From Bacillota bacterium (lineage in GTDB: Bacteria > Bacillota_I > Bacilli_A > Erysipelotrichales > Coprobacillaceae): a stretch of 45,761 nt of DNA. The translations under genes were made by a program, and so were the position numbers. Below the pieces are notes generated by a model, which saw only the letters and a program-made list of their open reading frames with translations, was not told the DNA's origin and did not search any database. Below, in pieces: positions 25,518 to 33,759 of the stretch (within the stretch, counting starts at the first letter, position 1; the number at the start of each line of letters is the position of its first letter). The stretch covers positions 1 through 45,761 of the forward strand of contig JAUNWT010000009.1 in assembly GCA_030540195.1 (NCBI GenBank). The letters run 5' to 3'.

Positions 25518-28124
25518 TTACTTTGTTAATTTTTGATATAAATCTATTTCTACTAAATTCAAATTTCTTGCAGAAATATAGTCCCACTTAACTTTTCGAT
25601 TATTATAGAGTAAATTCATCACCTTATAGTACAATGTATGATTTAAAAAGTTATAGAAAAAGAAAACATAATCTGCGTGATTGATTACTTGATGAGAAAC
25701 AGCCTTTTCACCTGTAATAAAGATCATATGTGGATATTTATTTTTTAAAGCATTAATCAAATTAATATGTCCACCGATAAACACTATTTTATTCTTATTT
25801 GATATTTCTAATAAAGATGATTCATAATCAATATTTTCATTTGTATCTTGTTGATAGTTATTTTCTAACGAAAACATCAATGAACGTAATTTGTAAAGTT
25901 CTTCTTGACTTTCTTCAAATTTTTCTATTTTTCTATCTTTTTGAACGAGATTCTTATTAAGCTCATGAATTTCTTTATTAAAGCTTTTCGCAAGTTCATT
26001 GTTTTTAGCTGTATTTTCTTTTTGAATAACTTCAGTTAATGATTTAATTTGATTTTTCAATGTAAGTATTTCAGTATCTTTATTTTGAATCTGTTGATTT
26101 AACTCTTTATTTGATTTTTCTAATGTTTTAGTATAGTTATCTTTTGATAAATCAAATACTTTAGGTATATATTTATAAGAAATATATACTTCTTTAATTA
26201 ATGCAATTTGAATTGCTGAGTTCCATAAAAACTCAATTTTATCTTCATTATCCCATTCTTTAAAATTTTTTGTTACTTCATTCGCATTAAAAGAAACCAT
26301 AAGTGCTAAATTCTTTTGATACTTCTTTAACATATATATACAGTTAAAGAAGTCATCATAGACAAAACCTCTATGGATAGAAGAAATAAACAATAAAGTA
26401 TACTTCATAGATATTCTATCTTGCATATCATTGATATCAATCTTATCTAAATTTTCAATCAGTTTTTCTATCTCTATAAAATATTCTTGTGCACGTTCAA
26501 GTGATCGATTTCCTTTAATTTTATTTTCATCACCTATATATTCTATTAATGTCTCATTATATTGGTAAAACATTAAATAATCATTTATGACTTGTTCAAA
26601 TTCAAATATAAATACAGACAAAGGGGCAATATAAATAGGATCTTTAAAATAATTAAACATAAATGTAATTGCGTATTGATGAAGTACCTCATTCGTTTTT
26701 TCTATACCGATTTCAAAATAAAATTCATGTTCTTTCAAATTAATCTGCGATAAGTTTTCATTTACATCTTTATAATATTTGAGCAATATTCGTCTTATCT
26801 TTTTCGTGATTGTTTTATCAGAATCTATCTCTTTTAAAACAGACATCAAACAAACGCATTCGTATAATTGATCAGGTGGATATTTTAACACATAAGGAGC
26901 ATCATCAAAGCTGTTCATATATTCTGTATAATTATTAGCTATGATAAGATTTTTATTAAGCAAATCTTGACATAAGTCTAATAATTCGTTTTTGAAATCA
27001 GCAGGACCGGTTAATAGATAATGTGTTAAAAAGAGCATGAAATCTCTAGTAATCAAAAATGAATAGCCATCATTCATGTTAACATCTACATTTAAAATAT
27101 CATTTTTAAAATAATCAAAAATCGTTATTAAATAGCCAGCACATTTTTGTAGAAAGTTATCGTTATGAGGATTTTTAAAATGATGATAGACATTTGCTGT
27201 TTTAAAAAAATACTCTTCTACTAATTGCTCCTCATCTTCTTGATTGTATAAAAAATATTTTTTAATAGTTTCGCGTGTTTTATTTAAAACAAGCGTTTCT
27301 GTTTGAGCATCTAATTCATCGATATCTGACATTTTTTGTTCTACTACATCAAACTTTTCAATTCTGTTATCTCTAGGTAAAATAGCATTTTTAAGTTCTT
27401 CAGTAAATACATTTTCATTTATTAAATCTTGATCATATTTTTCTTGAACTTCTTGATCTTTTTTATTCAGTTCTTCTGCCAAGTTTCTTATTTCCTCATT
27501 CGACATATGTATGACATTATTGATTTGGTTTTTTAATTTTGTTAGGTGATACTGGTTACCATAATAATCTACATAATATTTTGCTATTAAAGTTGTGTAA
27601 CAAAATTCAAAACCAAAACTTTCTTCATTCATTCTTAATGACGTATCTTGAATTGACCTCTTTATTATTTCAGTAAATTCATTTTTTAACAATGTTTCTT
27701 GTGAAATAAGTTCAAACAGCTGCTCACTTGTTTCTTCATCAAAACACATTTGATATTTTAAATCAGAAATCTTTGATACTGTAATTCCTAATCCAGTGCT
27801 TAAATGTTTTTTTAACTTTGTTTGAGATATATCTTTTCCTACTATTTTAGAAAACTCTTTCACTTTTTTTCTAATAAATGTACTATTCATGAGTTTATTA
27901 ATAAAAATACCCACTCTTCTTATAAAAAAATCACTATAATCATTTACTCTCGTTATCAATTCATCTGATGTAAGATTAAAAGAGCTATTTTTTTGAATAA
28001 ACTTTTCTTCAAATTCATCAGTAACATAATTTTGTTTAACAAAAAAATAGTAAGCTTCTACTAAATCATCTAAATCTTCAAATTCATCATTTAATAACTT
28101 TTCTTCGGTATTTAACAACAACAT
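25518..28124 (-). CDS. Large coiled-coil protein with C-terminal DUF2325-like domain
   Basis: 868-residue predicted soluble protein, strongly acidic and lysine-rich, mostly helical. About residues 665-755 are a coiled coil (heptad-like KDTEILTLKNQIKSL and later repeats). The last 90 residues (IVFIGGHINLINALKNKY, then ADYVFFFYNFLNHTLYYKVM) match the DUF2325 pattern: an N-terminal GG nucleotide-like turn and the 'aD.v......H..y..v' segment. The first 650 residues show no family I recognise. ATG 28124 sits almost on a GGGG site; TTG codons at 28121 or 28118 could be used instead. It is co-transcribed with the P-loop protein. Function unknown. Confidence 0.65.
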   Translation of the reverse strand: MLLLNTEEKLLNDEFEDLDDLVEAYYFFVKQNYVTDEFEEKFIQKNSSFNLTSDELITRVNDYSDFFIRRVGIFINKLMNSTFIRKKVKEFSKIVGKDISQTKLKKHLSTGLGITVSKISDLKYQMCFDEETSEQLFELISQETLLKNEFTEIIKRSIQDTSLRMNEESFGFEFCYTTLIAKYYVDYYGNQYHLTKLKNQINNVIHMSNEEIRNLAEELNKKDQEVQEKYDQDLINENVFTEELKNAILPRDNRIEKFDVVEQKMSDIDELDAQTETLVLNKTRETIKKYFLYNQEDEEQLVEEYFFKTANVYHHFKNPHNDNFLQKCAGYLITIFDYFKNDILNVDVNMNDGYSFLITRDFMLFLTHYLLTGPADFKNELLDLCQDLLNKNLIIANNYTEYMNSFDDAPYVLKYPPDQLYECVCLMSVLKEIDSDKTITKKIRRILLKYYKDVNENLSQINLKEHEFYFEIGIEKTNEVLHQYAITFMFNYFKDPIYIAPLSVFIFEFEQVINDYLMFYQYNETLIEYIGDENKIKGNRSLERAQEYFIEIEKLIENLDKIDINDMQDRISMKYTLLFISSIHRGFVYDDFFNCIYMLKKYQKNLALMVSFNANEVTKNFKEWDNEDKIEFLWNSAIQIALIKEVYISYKYIPKVFDLSKDNYTKTLEKSNKELNQQIQNKDTEILTLKNQIKSLTEVIQKENTAKNNELAKSFNKEIHELNKNLVQKDRKIEKFEESQEELYKLRSLMFSLENNYQQDTNENIDYESSLLEISNKNKIVFIGGHINLINALKNKYPHMIFITGEKAVSHQVINHADYVFFFYNFLNHTLYYKVMNLLYNNRKVKWDYISARNLNLVEIDLYQKLTK

Positions 28125-28226
28125 CACCCCATTTGCTTATTTGTCTTATTGTACCATTAATGAGTCTTTATTTGTTGAATAAAAAAGATATTATTCTAAA
28201 AAATATAAATGTTATGTCATGAAAAC

Positions 28227-28256
28227 GAAAATGCAAGATTTAATTCTTGCATTTTC
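28227..28256 (-). terminator. Terminator after the methyltransferase-like gene
   Basis: GAAAATGCAAGA and TCTTGCATTTTC are a perfect 12-bp inverted repeat (28227-28238 and 28245-28256) with a six-base loop. The T-run is short, but the place, between two transcription units, fits a terminator. The arms flank the 154-base gap before the DUF2325 gene; I see no gene in that gap. Confidence 0.6.
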
Positions 28257-28281
28257 ATTATAAGTAAGTTTACAAAACTCA

Positions 28282-29124
28282 TTATTTAATATCTTCATCT
28301 AACAAAATATGAGCATTACTTAAATCTAAATCATCAATATGATTAATCATTCCTTGATGATATCTCTTTTGATTGATGTTATGGTAACTTACAATATTAA
28401 AATGAACTTCTTGATCTAATGCAACAACAATTAAGTTTTGTCTTTTTTGATGTTCACTCTTTTCTTGTGATTTAAATACATAAATATATTTAAAACATTG
28501 TTTTAATGTTTTAACAACATTCTTAATATTTTGGGTGTATTTACCATTTAATGAACCAATGATATTTGTTATATAAATTCCTTGTGAATTTAAAGATTCT
28601 TTTATTCTTTTAATTGCTTCTAATGAATAAAGATCTAATACCAAATTTTCACCAATAAATACATCACTTAAAATCGCATCATACTTCTTTTTATTTCTAT
28701 TTATATAATCTCTTCCGTTTTCAAAATAACAATGAAATCTATTTTTATTCTTATCAAATTTATTAACAGTTTCTTTTAAATAGAAATACTTATTAGAAAT
28801 ATCATAAAGAACTTCATTAATTTCTACAACATCAATATTTCCTTGATGATGTGCTAGAAAATACTTGGGATAATGAAAAGCACCCCCACCAATTAATAAA
28901 ACATCATTGATTTGTCTATTTTCTAAATAATTTTCATCAAACATCAAATCAAATAAATACATATATTCAAAAAGTAATTCATTTTGTAATTCTTCTTCTA
29001 TATACGTTGCAGATTCCATACCACCATCTATATCTAGAACTCTTACACGATGCTTCTCATGTCGACCATAGCTAATGGTAATATGTCCATAAGGACTTTC
29101 TATTTCAATCTTATCATTATACAA
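28282..29124 (-). CDS. Spermidine-synthase-like methyltransferase-fold protein
   Basis: 280-residue protein with the Rossmann fold of the spermidine synthase/SpeE-like family. The SAM-type glycine loop is LIGGGAFHYPKY (about 77-88), followed by VVEINEVLYDI with Glu101, an ENGRDY motif (Asp139) and SDVFIG with Asp154 at the catalytic aspartate. The polyamine-binding residues typical of SpeE are not clear, so it may be an uncharacterised aminopropyl- or methyltransferase. The start is TTG 29124, nine bases after AGGA; no in-frame ATG is near. It follows the 143-residue gene by 17 bases. Confidence 0.7.
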   Translation of the reverse strand: MYNDKIEIESPYGHITISYGRHEKHRVRVLDIDGGMESATYIEEELQNELLFEYMYLFDLMFDENYLENRQINDVLLIGGGAFHYPKYFLAHHQGNIDVVEINEVLYDISNKYFYLKETVNKFDKNKNRFHCYFENGRDYINRNKKKYDAILSDVFIGENLVLDLYSLEAIKRIKESLNSQGIYITNIIGSLNGKYTQNIKNVVKTLKQCFKYIYVFKSQEKSEHQKRQNLIVVALDQEVHFNIVSYHNINQKRYHQGMINHIDDLDLSNAHILLDEDIK

Positions 29125-29141
29125 TTTTTGTATTCCTACCT

Positions 29142-29573
29142 TTAAAATTTAAATGGATCCCAATTTGGTTTTCCACTATCATAGTAATCACATGATTCTT
29201 GCCAAGATTTCATTTCATCTTTAATGGTATCGCATAGACATTCATAGTCATATTTTTTAAACTTATCATGATTCATCATTGACTTATAAAACTTTTTAAA
29301 ACTAGCTGCTGCTTCTTTTATAGAATTTGGTGAAGACCACATACACTTTCTAATAAAGAAATCTCTAAAGAATAAATCTACTTCATTATTAACTTCTTCA
29401 TAATTCGCATTATTACGATTTAATAAATATTCATTGATAAAGAAATCTACATTTTGTACATGTTTCTTAATTGTTTTATCAGATAAATTTGAAAGATCTT
29501 CTTTAAAAATATTTAATAATTCTTCATGTTGTTTTTCAATTTCTTTTTTGTCAAACGGTTCTTTATAATACAT
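29142..29573 (-). CDS. Small helical protein resembling a recombinase core-binding domain
   Basis: 143-residue acidic helical protein. The part LSNLSDKTIKKHVQNVDFFINEYLL and the later SIKEAAASFKKFYKSM resemble the two conserved helices of the SAM-like N-terminal domain of tyrosine recombinases ('S.kTi..y..d...F', 'R.lsalr.Fy'). No catalytic domain follows; the protein ends with PNWDPFKF. Similarity is weak and may only reflect the fold. AAGGAG precedes ATG 29573. It is the first gene of a two-gene unit with the SpeE-like protein. Confidence 0.6.
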   Translation of the reverse strand: MYYKEPFDKKEIEKQHEELLNIFKEDLSNLSDKTIKKHVQNVDFFINEYLLNRNNANYEEVNNEVDLFFRDFFIRKCMWSSPNSIKEAAASFKKFYKSMMNHDKFKKYDYECLCDTIKDEMKSWQESCDYYDSGKPNWDPFKF

Positions 29574-29675
29574 TTTCCTTATCTCCTTTGTTTTTAAACT
29601 ATTATAATCAACTTTCTTTTATTTAATTCTATCATATTTAAGAGTTGTTCTATAGTAATTCTAAAAATAATTTAA

Positions 29676-29717
29676 AAACAGGAATATTACAACATGTTTG
29701 TTGTTCATCCTGTTTTA
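29676..29717 (-). terminator. Terminator after the flavin oxidoreductase gene
   Basis: AAAACAGGA (minus strand, 29709-29717) pairs with TCCTGTTTT (29676-29684). An inner CAACA/TGTTG stem may extend it, and it is followed by T residues. It lies directly after the stop codon at 29721. Confidence 0.7.
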
Positions 29718-29720
29718 TTG

Positions 29721-31652
29721 TTATTTATTAATATCTAATACTGCATAATAAGCATCTTTGAAGGCATCTAATGCAACACCTGCTTTTTTACAATCTCCAA
29801 TAATATAGGTTGGTATATCAAGACCTTCATAAACATTTGTATCATTTGATTTAGAACCAACAGCCATAATAACATCATCATAGTAATATTCTTTTCCACT
29901 GGCAATTACAACGTTTTCTTCAATTTTTTCAACAGTAGCACTTGTTTCTATTGTTATAGGTAATTTATTCATTGCAAACTGAGCTGTTATTTGACGAAGT
30001 GGACCAAGATCTTGTAAAGCTTTTTCTTTCATTTCAAGAATTGTAATTTTCTTACCCTGACTTGCTAGAAATTCAGCTGTTTCAAAACCTACTAAACCAC
30101 CACCAATAATGACAACATTTTCACCTTTAACATTTACTTTTTCACTTAAAACATCATGAGCAATGATACATTTATCTGTACCTTGAATAGGTAATCTAAA
30201 TGGACTAGATCCTATAGCAATTATTAAAGCATCTGGTTTCATATTGGAAATTAAGTCTAGAGAGGCTTCTGTATTTAAATGCACTTCAATATTTGATTCT
30301 TCAATATCTTTAATCATTTTATCGACCGCATTTTTAAAATCTTTTTTAGCTGAAATAGCACCTGCCAAGGTAAATTGGCCACCTAAAGATGCAGTTTTTT
30401 CAATAATAATTGGTGTATTCCCTGTTTCTTTTAAATCAAGAGCAGCTTCCATTCCAGCAATTCCACCACCAAGAATAACAACTTTTTTAGGATGTGAAGT
30501 CATAGATAAACTATCTGTTGCTTCTTCTAATAATCCTGGATTTCTCATACACGTAATATGTTTGATACTTGGATCATACAAAGAATTACAGAAGTAATCA
30601 TAACACCCTTGATTACATCCAATACAATAACGAATTTGATTCACTTGACCATTTTTAGCTTTATTACAGAAATTAGCATCAGCAAGTTGCGCACGCGCCA
30701 TTACAATTAAATCTGCTTTATCATCTTCTAATACCTTTTCAGCAAATTCAGGAGTATTAATACGACCACATGGCATTGTAAGCATTCCTGTTTCTTTACG
30801 AATACGTGCTGCATCTCCTACATTAAACCCATTTTCAATATCTACAGGAGCCACTTCATAAAGAGTCGCAGCTGTTATAATATTTCCACGCGATATATTT
30901 AAAACATCGACACCATACTCCTTTGCGTCTTTACAAAAGTCGATTACTTCTTCAACTGTTAATCCACCTTCAAGCATATCATCATGACAATCTATTCTCA
31001 TAAATAAAGGCATATCTTCTGGCATATTTTGTCGAATGGCTTTGATACATTCAAGTGGGAACTTCTTTCGATTTTCGAAACTTCCACCCCATTCATCACT
31101 ACGATGATTAATTCCACCAGAAAGCATTGAATGTGGTAAATAGTTATGTGCGCAGTGAAATTCCAAACAGTCAAATCCAGCCTCAACTGAACGTTTAGCT
31201 GCCTCGCCAAATTTATTAACAATATCCCATAATCTTTCAGAAGTAATTCCTGGCACCGTATATTCTGCACTTAGTGGCATATCATTAGGAACTAATATTT
31301 CTGCTTGTTGATCAGATGCAACAGCCAAACCTCCTTGCCAAAGTTGAATACATGTTTTACCACCAGCATCATGTATTGCATTATTTAATTTTTTAAACCC
31401 TTCAATATACTTATCTTCTGCAATAGATAAAAATCCAAAAGGTGCACTTGCTTTGTCAACAGCAGTAACCTCAACCGTATTTAAACCATTACCACCTTTA
31501 GCTCGTGCTACATGATAAGCAATCAACTTATCTGTTACACTTTTTCCATCTTCACTTTCTGCACTTTCATGCGTACCCATTGCAGACATTACAACACGAT
31601 TTTTTAATTTCATGCCACGAATCTGTATAGGTTCAAATAATTTGTCAAACAT
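29721..31652 (-). CDS. NADH:flavin oxidoreductase / 2-enoate reductase family
   Basis: 643-residue three-domain flavoenzyme of the family of 2,4-dienoyl-CoA reductase, 2-enoate reductase and bile-acid BaiCD/BaiH. The N-terminal FMN TIM barrel (1-340) has EFHCAHNYLPHSMLSGG and NHRSDEWGGSFENR. The 4Fe-4S ligands are Cys343, Cys346, Cys350 and Cys368 (YCIGCNQGC, ITCMRN). The C-terminal FAD/NADH domains have GGGIAGMEAAL and IIGGGLVGFETAEFL. AGGAGGAAAAAGG precedes ATG 31652. Reduction of an activated C=C bond is very likely; the substrate cannot be deduced. Monocistronic. Confidence 0.93.
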   Translation of the reverse strand: MFDKLFEPIQIRGMKLKNRVVMSAMGTHESAESEDGKSVTDKLIAYHVARAKGGNGLNTVEVTAVDKASAPFGFLSIAEDKYIEGFKKLNNAIHDAGGKTCIQLWQGGLAVASDQQAEILVPNDMPLSAEYTVPGITSERLWDIVNKFGEAAKRSVEAGFDCLEFHCAHNYLPHSMLSGGINHRSDEWGGSFENRKKFPLECIKAIRQNMPEDMPLFMRIDCHDDMLEGGLTVEEVIDFCKDAKEYGVDVLNISRGNIITAATLYEVAPVDIENGFNVGDAARIRKETGMLTMPCGRINTPEFAEKVLEDDKADLIVMARAQLADANFCNKAKNGQVNQIRYCIGCNQGCYDYFCNSLYDPSIKHITCMRNPGLLEEATDSLSMTSHPKKVVILGGGIAGMEAALDLKETGNTPIIIEKTASLGGQFTLAGAISAKKDFKNAVDKMIKDIEESNIEVHLNTEASLDLISNMKPDALIIAIGSSPFRLPIQGTDKCIIAHDVLSEKVNVKGENVVIIGGGLVGFETAEFLASQGKKITILEMKEKALQDLGPLRQITAQFAMNKLPITIETSATVEKIEENVVIASGKEYYYDDVIMAVGSKSNDTNVYEGLDIPTYIIGDCKKAGVALDAFKDAYYAVLDINK

Positions 31653-31693
31653 TCCTTTTTCCTCCTAAGCGTTTGCTTTTTCCTCTCTTAATC

Positions 31694-31716
31694 ATAGCAT
31701 TATACGAAAGTGCTAT
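31694..31716. promoter_or_regulatory. Inverted repeat over a candidate -10 element of the flavin reductase
   Basis: ATAGCA (31694-31699) and TGCTAT (31711-31716) are inverted repeats with 11 bases between them. On the minus strand TATAAT (31699-31704) lies inside. No good -35 is present at 16-18 bases, so an activated or repressed promoter is plausible. The rest of the 249-base gap 31653-31901 shows no gene that I can support; it is AT-rich, with an A/T-only hairpin near 31777-31800 that may end the DGQHR-HNH transcript. Confidence 0.4.
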
Positions 31717-31901
31717 CAAATGAAATTTCGTTCATTTTTCTATCTTTTTTCTATCTCAACATAGTAATCTAATTTATAAAAAAAATAAAATCTTTATTTA
31801 AATACTATTAATTAAATGAAATATTTTATAGGGAATTATAATTTTTTTAAACCACATATTTATCAAACTACTATTTTTTCATCTGATATATTTTTGAAAA
31901 A

Positions 31902-32996
31902 TTATATTTCTTCTAAAGGATCAAAATCTATAGAAGATAAGTTCCTTAAACTATTATTCCATTCTTTGGCTAAAAGTGTTATAGGCGTTTCTCCTGAAAA
32001 AGGATTGTTTCCAAGACGTTTAATATAATCACTATTTTTATCGAATAAATCTTTTGCTTCCATTCCTTCATTAGCAAATAAGCATTGTATTTTTTTTAGT
32101 ATATATTTCTTACTAAATTTTTGCTTATCATTTACAGCTTGATTGTAAAATTCAGGCAACATAAGCATCATGAACCTAAACCCAGAGATTTTTGAAAAAG
32201 CTCCATATTTTTGATTTCTATCTATTATTGTAGTTCCAACGGCCTCTTCCCATGCATTTAAATATTGTGAAATCACTGTTAAAGCTTTTTCATCTGATAA
32301 TTCTCTATTCCCGATATCTTTTATATTGTATTTATCTAAGATATTAATGATTTGTGATGCCTTAAATCCACCAGTTATACGTTCTGCACCCATAATTATT
32401 CTATTTTTTAACGGCGAACATGTCTCAGTATTCATCAATGAAACAAGTCCATGATATTTTTCTTCCTTATTTGTTAACATTCCCAATCTTGCTCTAAACC
32501 ACATTAACAAGTTTGGAGCAACACTTTCTTGTTTTTCATTTGTGTTTTTAAAAATCAAACGTTTCGCTTTCATTGTTGGTTTTATATACATTTCAAACGT
32601 GATATCAAAACACTCATCATCAGGAATTTTTACATATTCTGAAAGAAAAGAAAATAAACGATGTTGCCCATCCATAATATCAAATGAATTTTGAAATTTT
32701 AAAAATTCAGCTTCTGTTTCTGGAAATTCAATATAATATCGATTTGTTTCTTCATCTTTTTTTACATTTAAATTACCATTTGTAGTACCAATCACAATTG
32801 ATGTTGATATAGTTCCTCCAGTTGCAACATAAATTGAAATCTCTTCCAATTTCTTCGGTGTTAGTGGACGTTGTGCATCTTGAACCTTTTTAAATTCTAC
32901 CTTAGTAGCCAATCTTACAAGTTTTCTTGCATCTATCGCTCCAACATAACGTATTTCATTATGTTGAACAACCTTTATTACATCTATTTTTATCAT
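31902..32996 (-). CDS. DGQHR-domain protein (DndB-like fold)
   Basis: 364-residue protein with the ParB/sulfiredoxin-like DGQHR motif at residues 109-113 (FDIMDGQHRLFSF), preceded by PLTPKKLEEISIYVATGGTISTSIVIG. The FKNTNEKQESVAPNLL segment at about 149-164 corresponds to the 'F..iN..q..v' helix of the family. DGQHR proteins include DndB and DpdB of DNA-modification systems; DUF262 proteins (GmrS, SspE, BrxU) use a related DGQQR fold in modification-dependent restriction. It begins 13 bases after the HNH gene with an AAAGGAG site, so the two act as one unit. No dndCDE or ssp genes are nearby. The biochemical role is unknown. Confidence 0.8.
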   Translation of the reverse strand: MIKIDVIKVVQHNEIRYVGAIDARKLVRLATKVEFKKVQDAQRPLTPKKLEEISIYVATGGTISTSIVIGTTNGNLNVKKDEETNRYYIEFPETEAEFLKFQNSFDIMDGQHRLFSFLSEYVKIPDDECFDITFEMYIKPTMKAKRLIFKNTNEKQESVAPNLLMWFRARLGMLTNKEEKYHGLVSLMNTETCSPLKNRIIMGAERITGGFKASQIINILDKYNIKDIGNRELSDEKALTVISQYLNAWEEAVGTTIIDRNQKYGAFSKISGFRFMMLMLPEFYNQAVNDKQKFSKKYILKKIQCLFANEGMEAKDLFDKNSDYIKRLGNNPFSGETPITLLAKEWNNSLRNLSSIDFDPLEEI

Positions 32997-33009
32997 ATAA
33001 TATGCTCCT

Positions 33010-33480
33010 TTATTTTTTTATATTTTTGATGTTGATTTTATCCCCTTTTTTTGTATTACAATGGCAACATAGCATTTGAAAATTATTATCTAAACAATCG
33101 CCAACGTATTTAAATGGAATAATATGATCAAGATGATCATGAATATCTATTAAACAATGACAAATATTACAACTATAATTTTGCTTTTCTAATAATTCTT
33201 CTTTCAAATCAATAGAAACAGGAAACCTAAATTCATTTTTATCTATAAACGCTAATACTAATTTTTCCATTAACATGCATTCATCATGTGATAATACAAT
33301 ATTCATTTCTAATTGAAATATTTTTTGAATAGTTTCTAATTTGTTTGTACTTCTACTCATTATGTTTCTCAATCGATTTCTACATTGATAAGAATTACTC
33401 TTTTTACAAAAGCTTACAAAATATTCATATAGATACATATCTTGATTTCTTATGTATAGACTCTTATTTTTTTCATTCAT
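33010..33480 (-). CDS. HNH endonuclease-domain protein
   Basis: 156-residue protein. The C-terminal half is an HNH nuclease: zinc knuckle Cys104-x2-Cys107 (YSCNIC) with Cys138-x2-Cys141 (CCHCN), catalytic His119 (HLDHIIPF) and Asn132/133 (DNNFQML). The N-terminal 90 residues are helical and not recognised; they have several serine, cysteine and lysine residues and may bind DNA or the DGQHR partner. GGAGGGG precedes ATG 33480. It is the first gene of a two-gene unit with the DGQHR protein. The gap upstream (33481-33602) contains a probable promoter with TATAAA but no gene. Confidence 0.85.
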   Translation of the reverse strand: MNEKNKSLYIRNQDMYLYEYFVSFCKKSNSYQCRNRLRNIMSRSTNKLETIQKIFQLEMNIVLSHDECMLMEKLVLAFIDKNEFRFPVSIDLKEELLEKQNYSCNICHCLIDIHDHLDHIIPFKYVGDCLDNNFQMLCCHCNTKKGDKINIKNIKK

Positions 33481-33602
33481 ATCTCCCCTCCTTAATTATC
33501 TAATATTTTATAGCATTTAAATAGAGAGGTTATTTTTTCGACACAATTCGAAAGAAGCATATATCAGATTCTAGTTTATTTTAAAATAATTATTTTACAC
33601 AT

Positions 33603-33626
33603 AAAAAGTGAGACGTTCGCTCACTT
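33603..33626 (-). terminator. Terminator after the 32-residue peptide gene
   Basis: AAGTGAG (33620-33626 on the minus strand) and CTCACTT (33606-33612) pair around a seven-base loop and are followed by TTTTT. It ends the PIN-like/peptide transcript and separates it from the HNH gene. Confidence 0.8.
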
Positions 33627-33639
33627 AATTCTTTATCTT

Positions 33640-33738
33640 CTATTTCTTATACATTCCACACAATGACATCAACAAACACCAAATTGCTCTTAATGGTAAA
33701 ATGATGATGTAAAAAAACAATTTAAATATCGTCCACAT
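33640..33738 (-). CDS. 32-residue hydrophobic peptide
   Basis: ATG at 33736-33738 has an excellent ribosome site, AAGGGAG with a seven-base spacer, and the frame runs 32 codons to TAG at 33640. The peptide starts MWTIFKLFFYIIILPL and ends CGMYKK: a single membrane helix with a basic tail, containing two cysteines. It lies 21 bases after the PIN-like gene, before a strong terminator, so it is probably real. The composition resembles small type I-toxin or membrane-targeting peptides, but no family is recognised. Confidence 0.65.
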   Translation of the reverse strand: MWTIFKLFFYIIILPLRAIWCLLMSLCGMYKK

Positions 33739-33759
33739 AATTATCACTCCCTTACTTTT

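Noticed and set aside
29142-29573. Integrase or phage recombinase
   Set aside because: Only a possible core-binding-like helix pair is visible; the catalytic Arg, His and Tyr motifs are absent and no attachment site is seen nearby.
31816-32028. Plus-strand frame of 70 codons beginning in the gap before the DGQHR gene
   Set aside because: More than half of it is antisense to the DGQHR gene, there is no ribosome site, and the translation has no recognisable pattern.
33537-33543. TGTCGAA (0A box) on the minus strand upstream of the HNH gene
   Set aside because: A few such 7-mers are expected by chance in this window, and there is no reason for Spo0A control of this unit.
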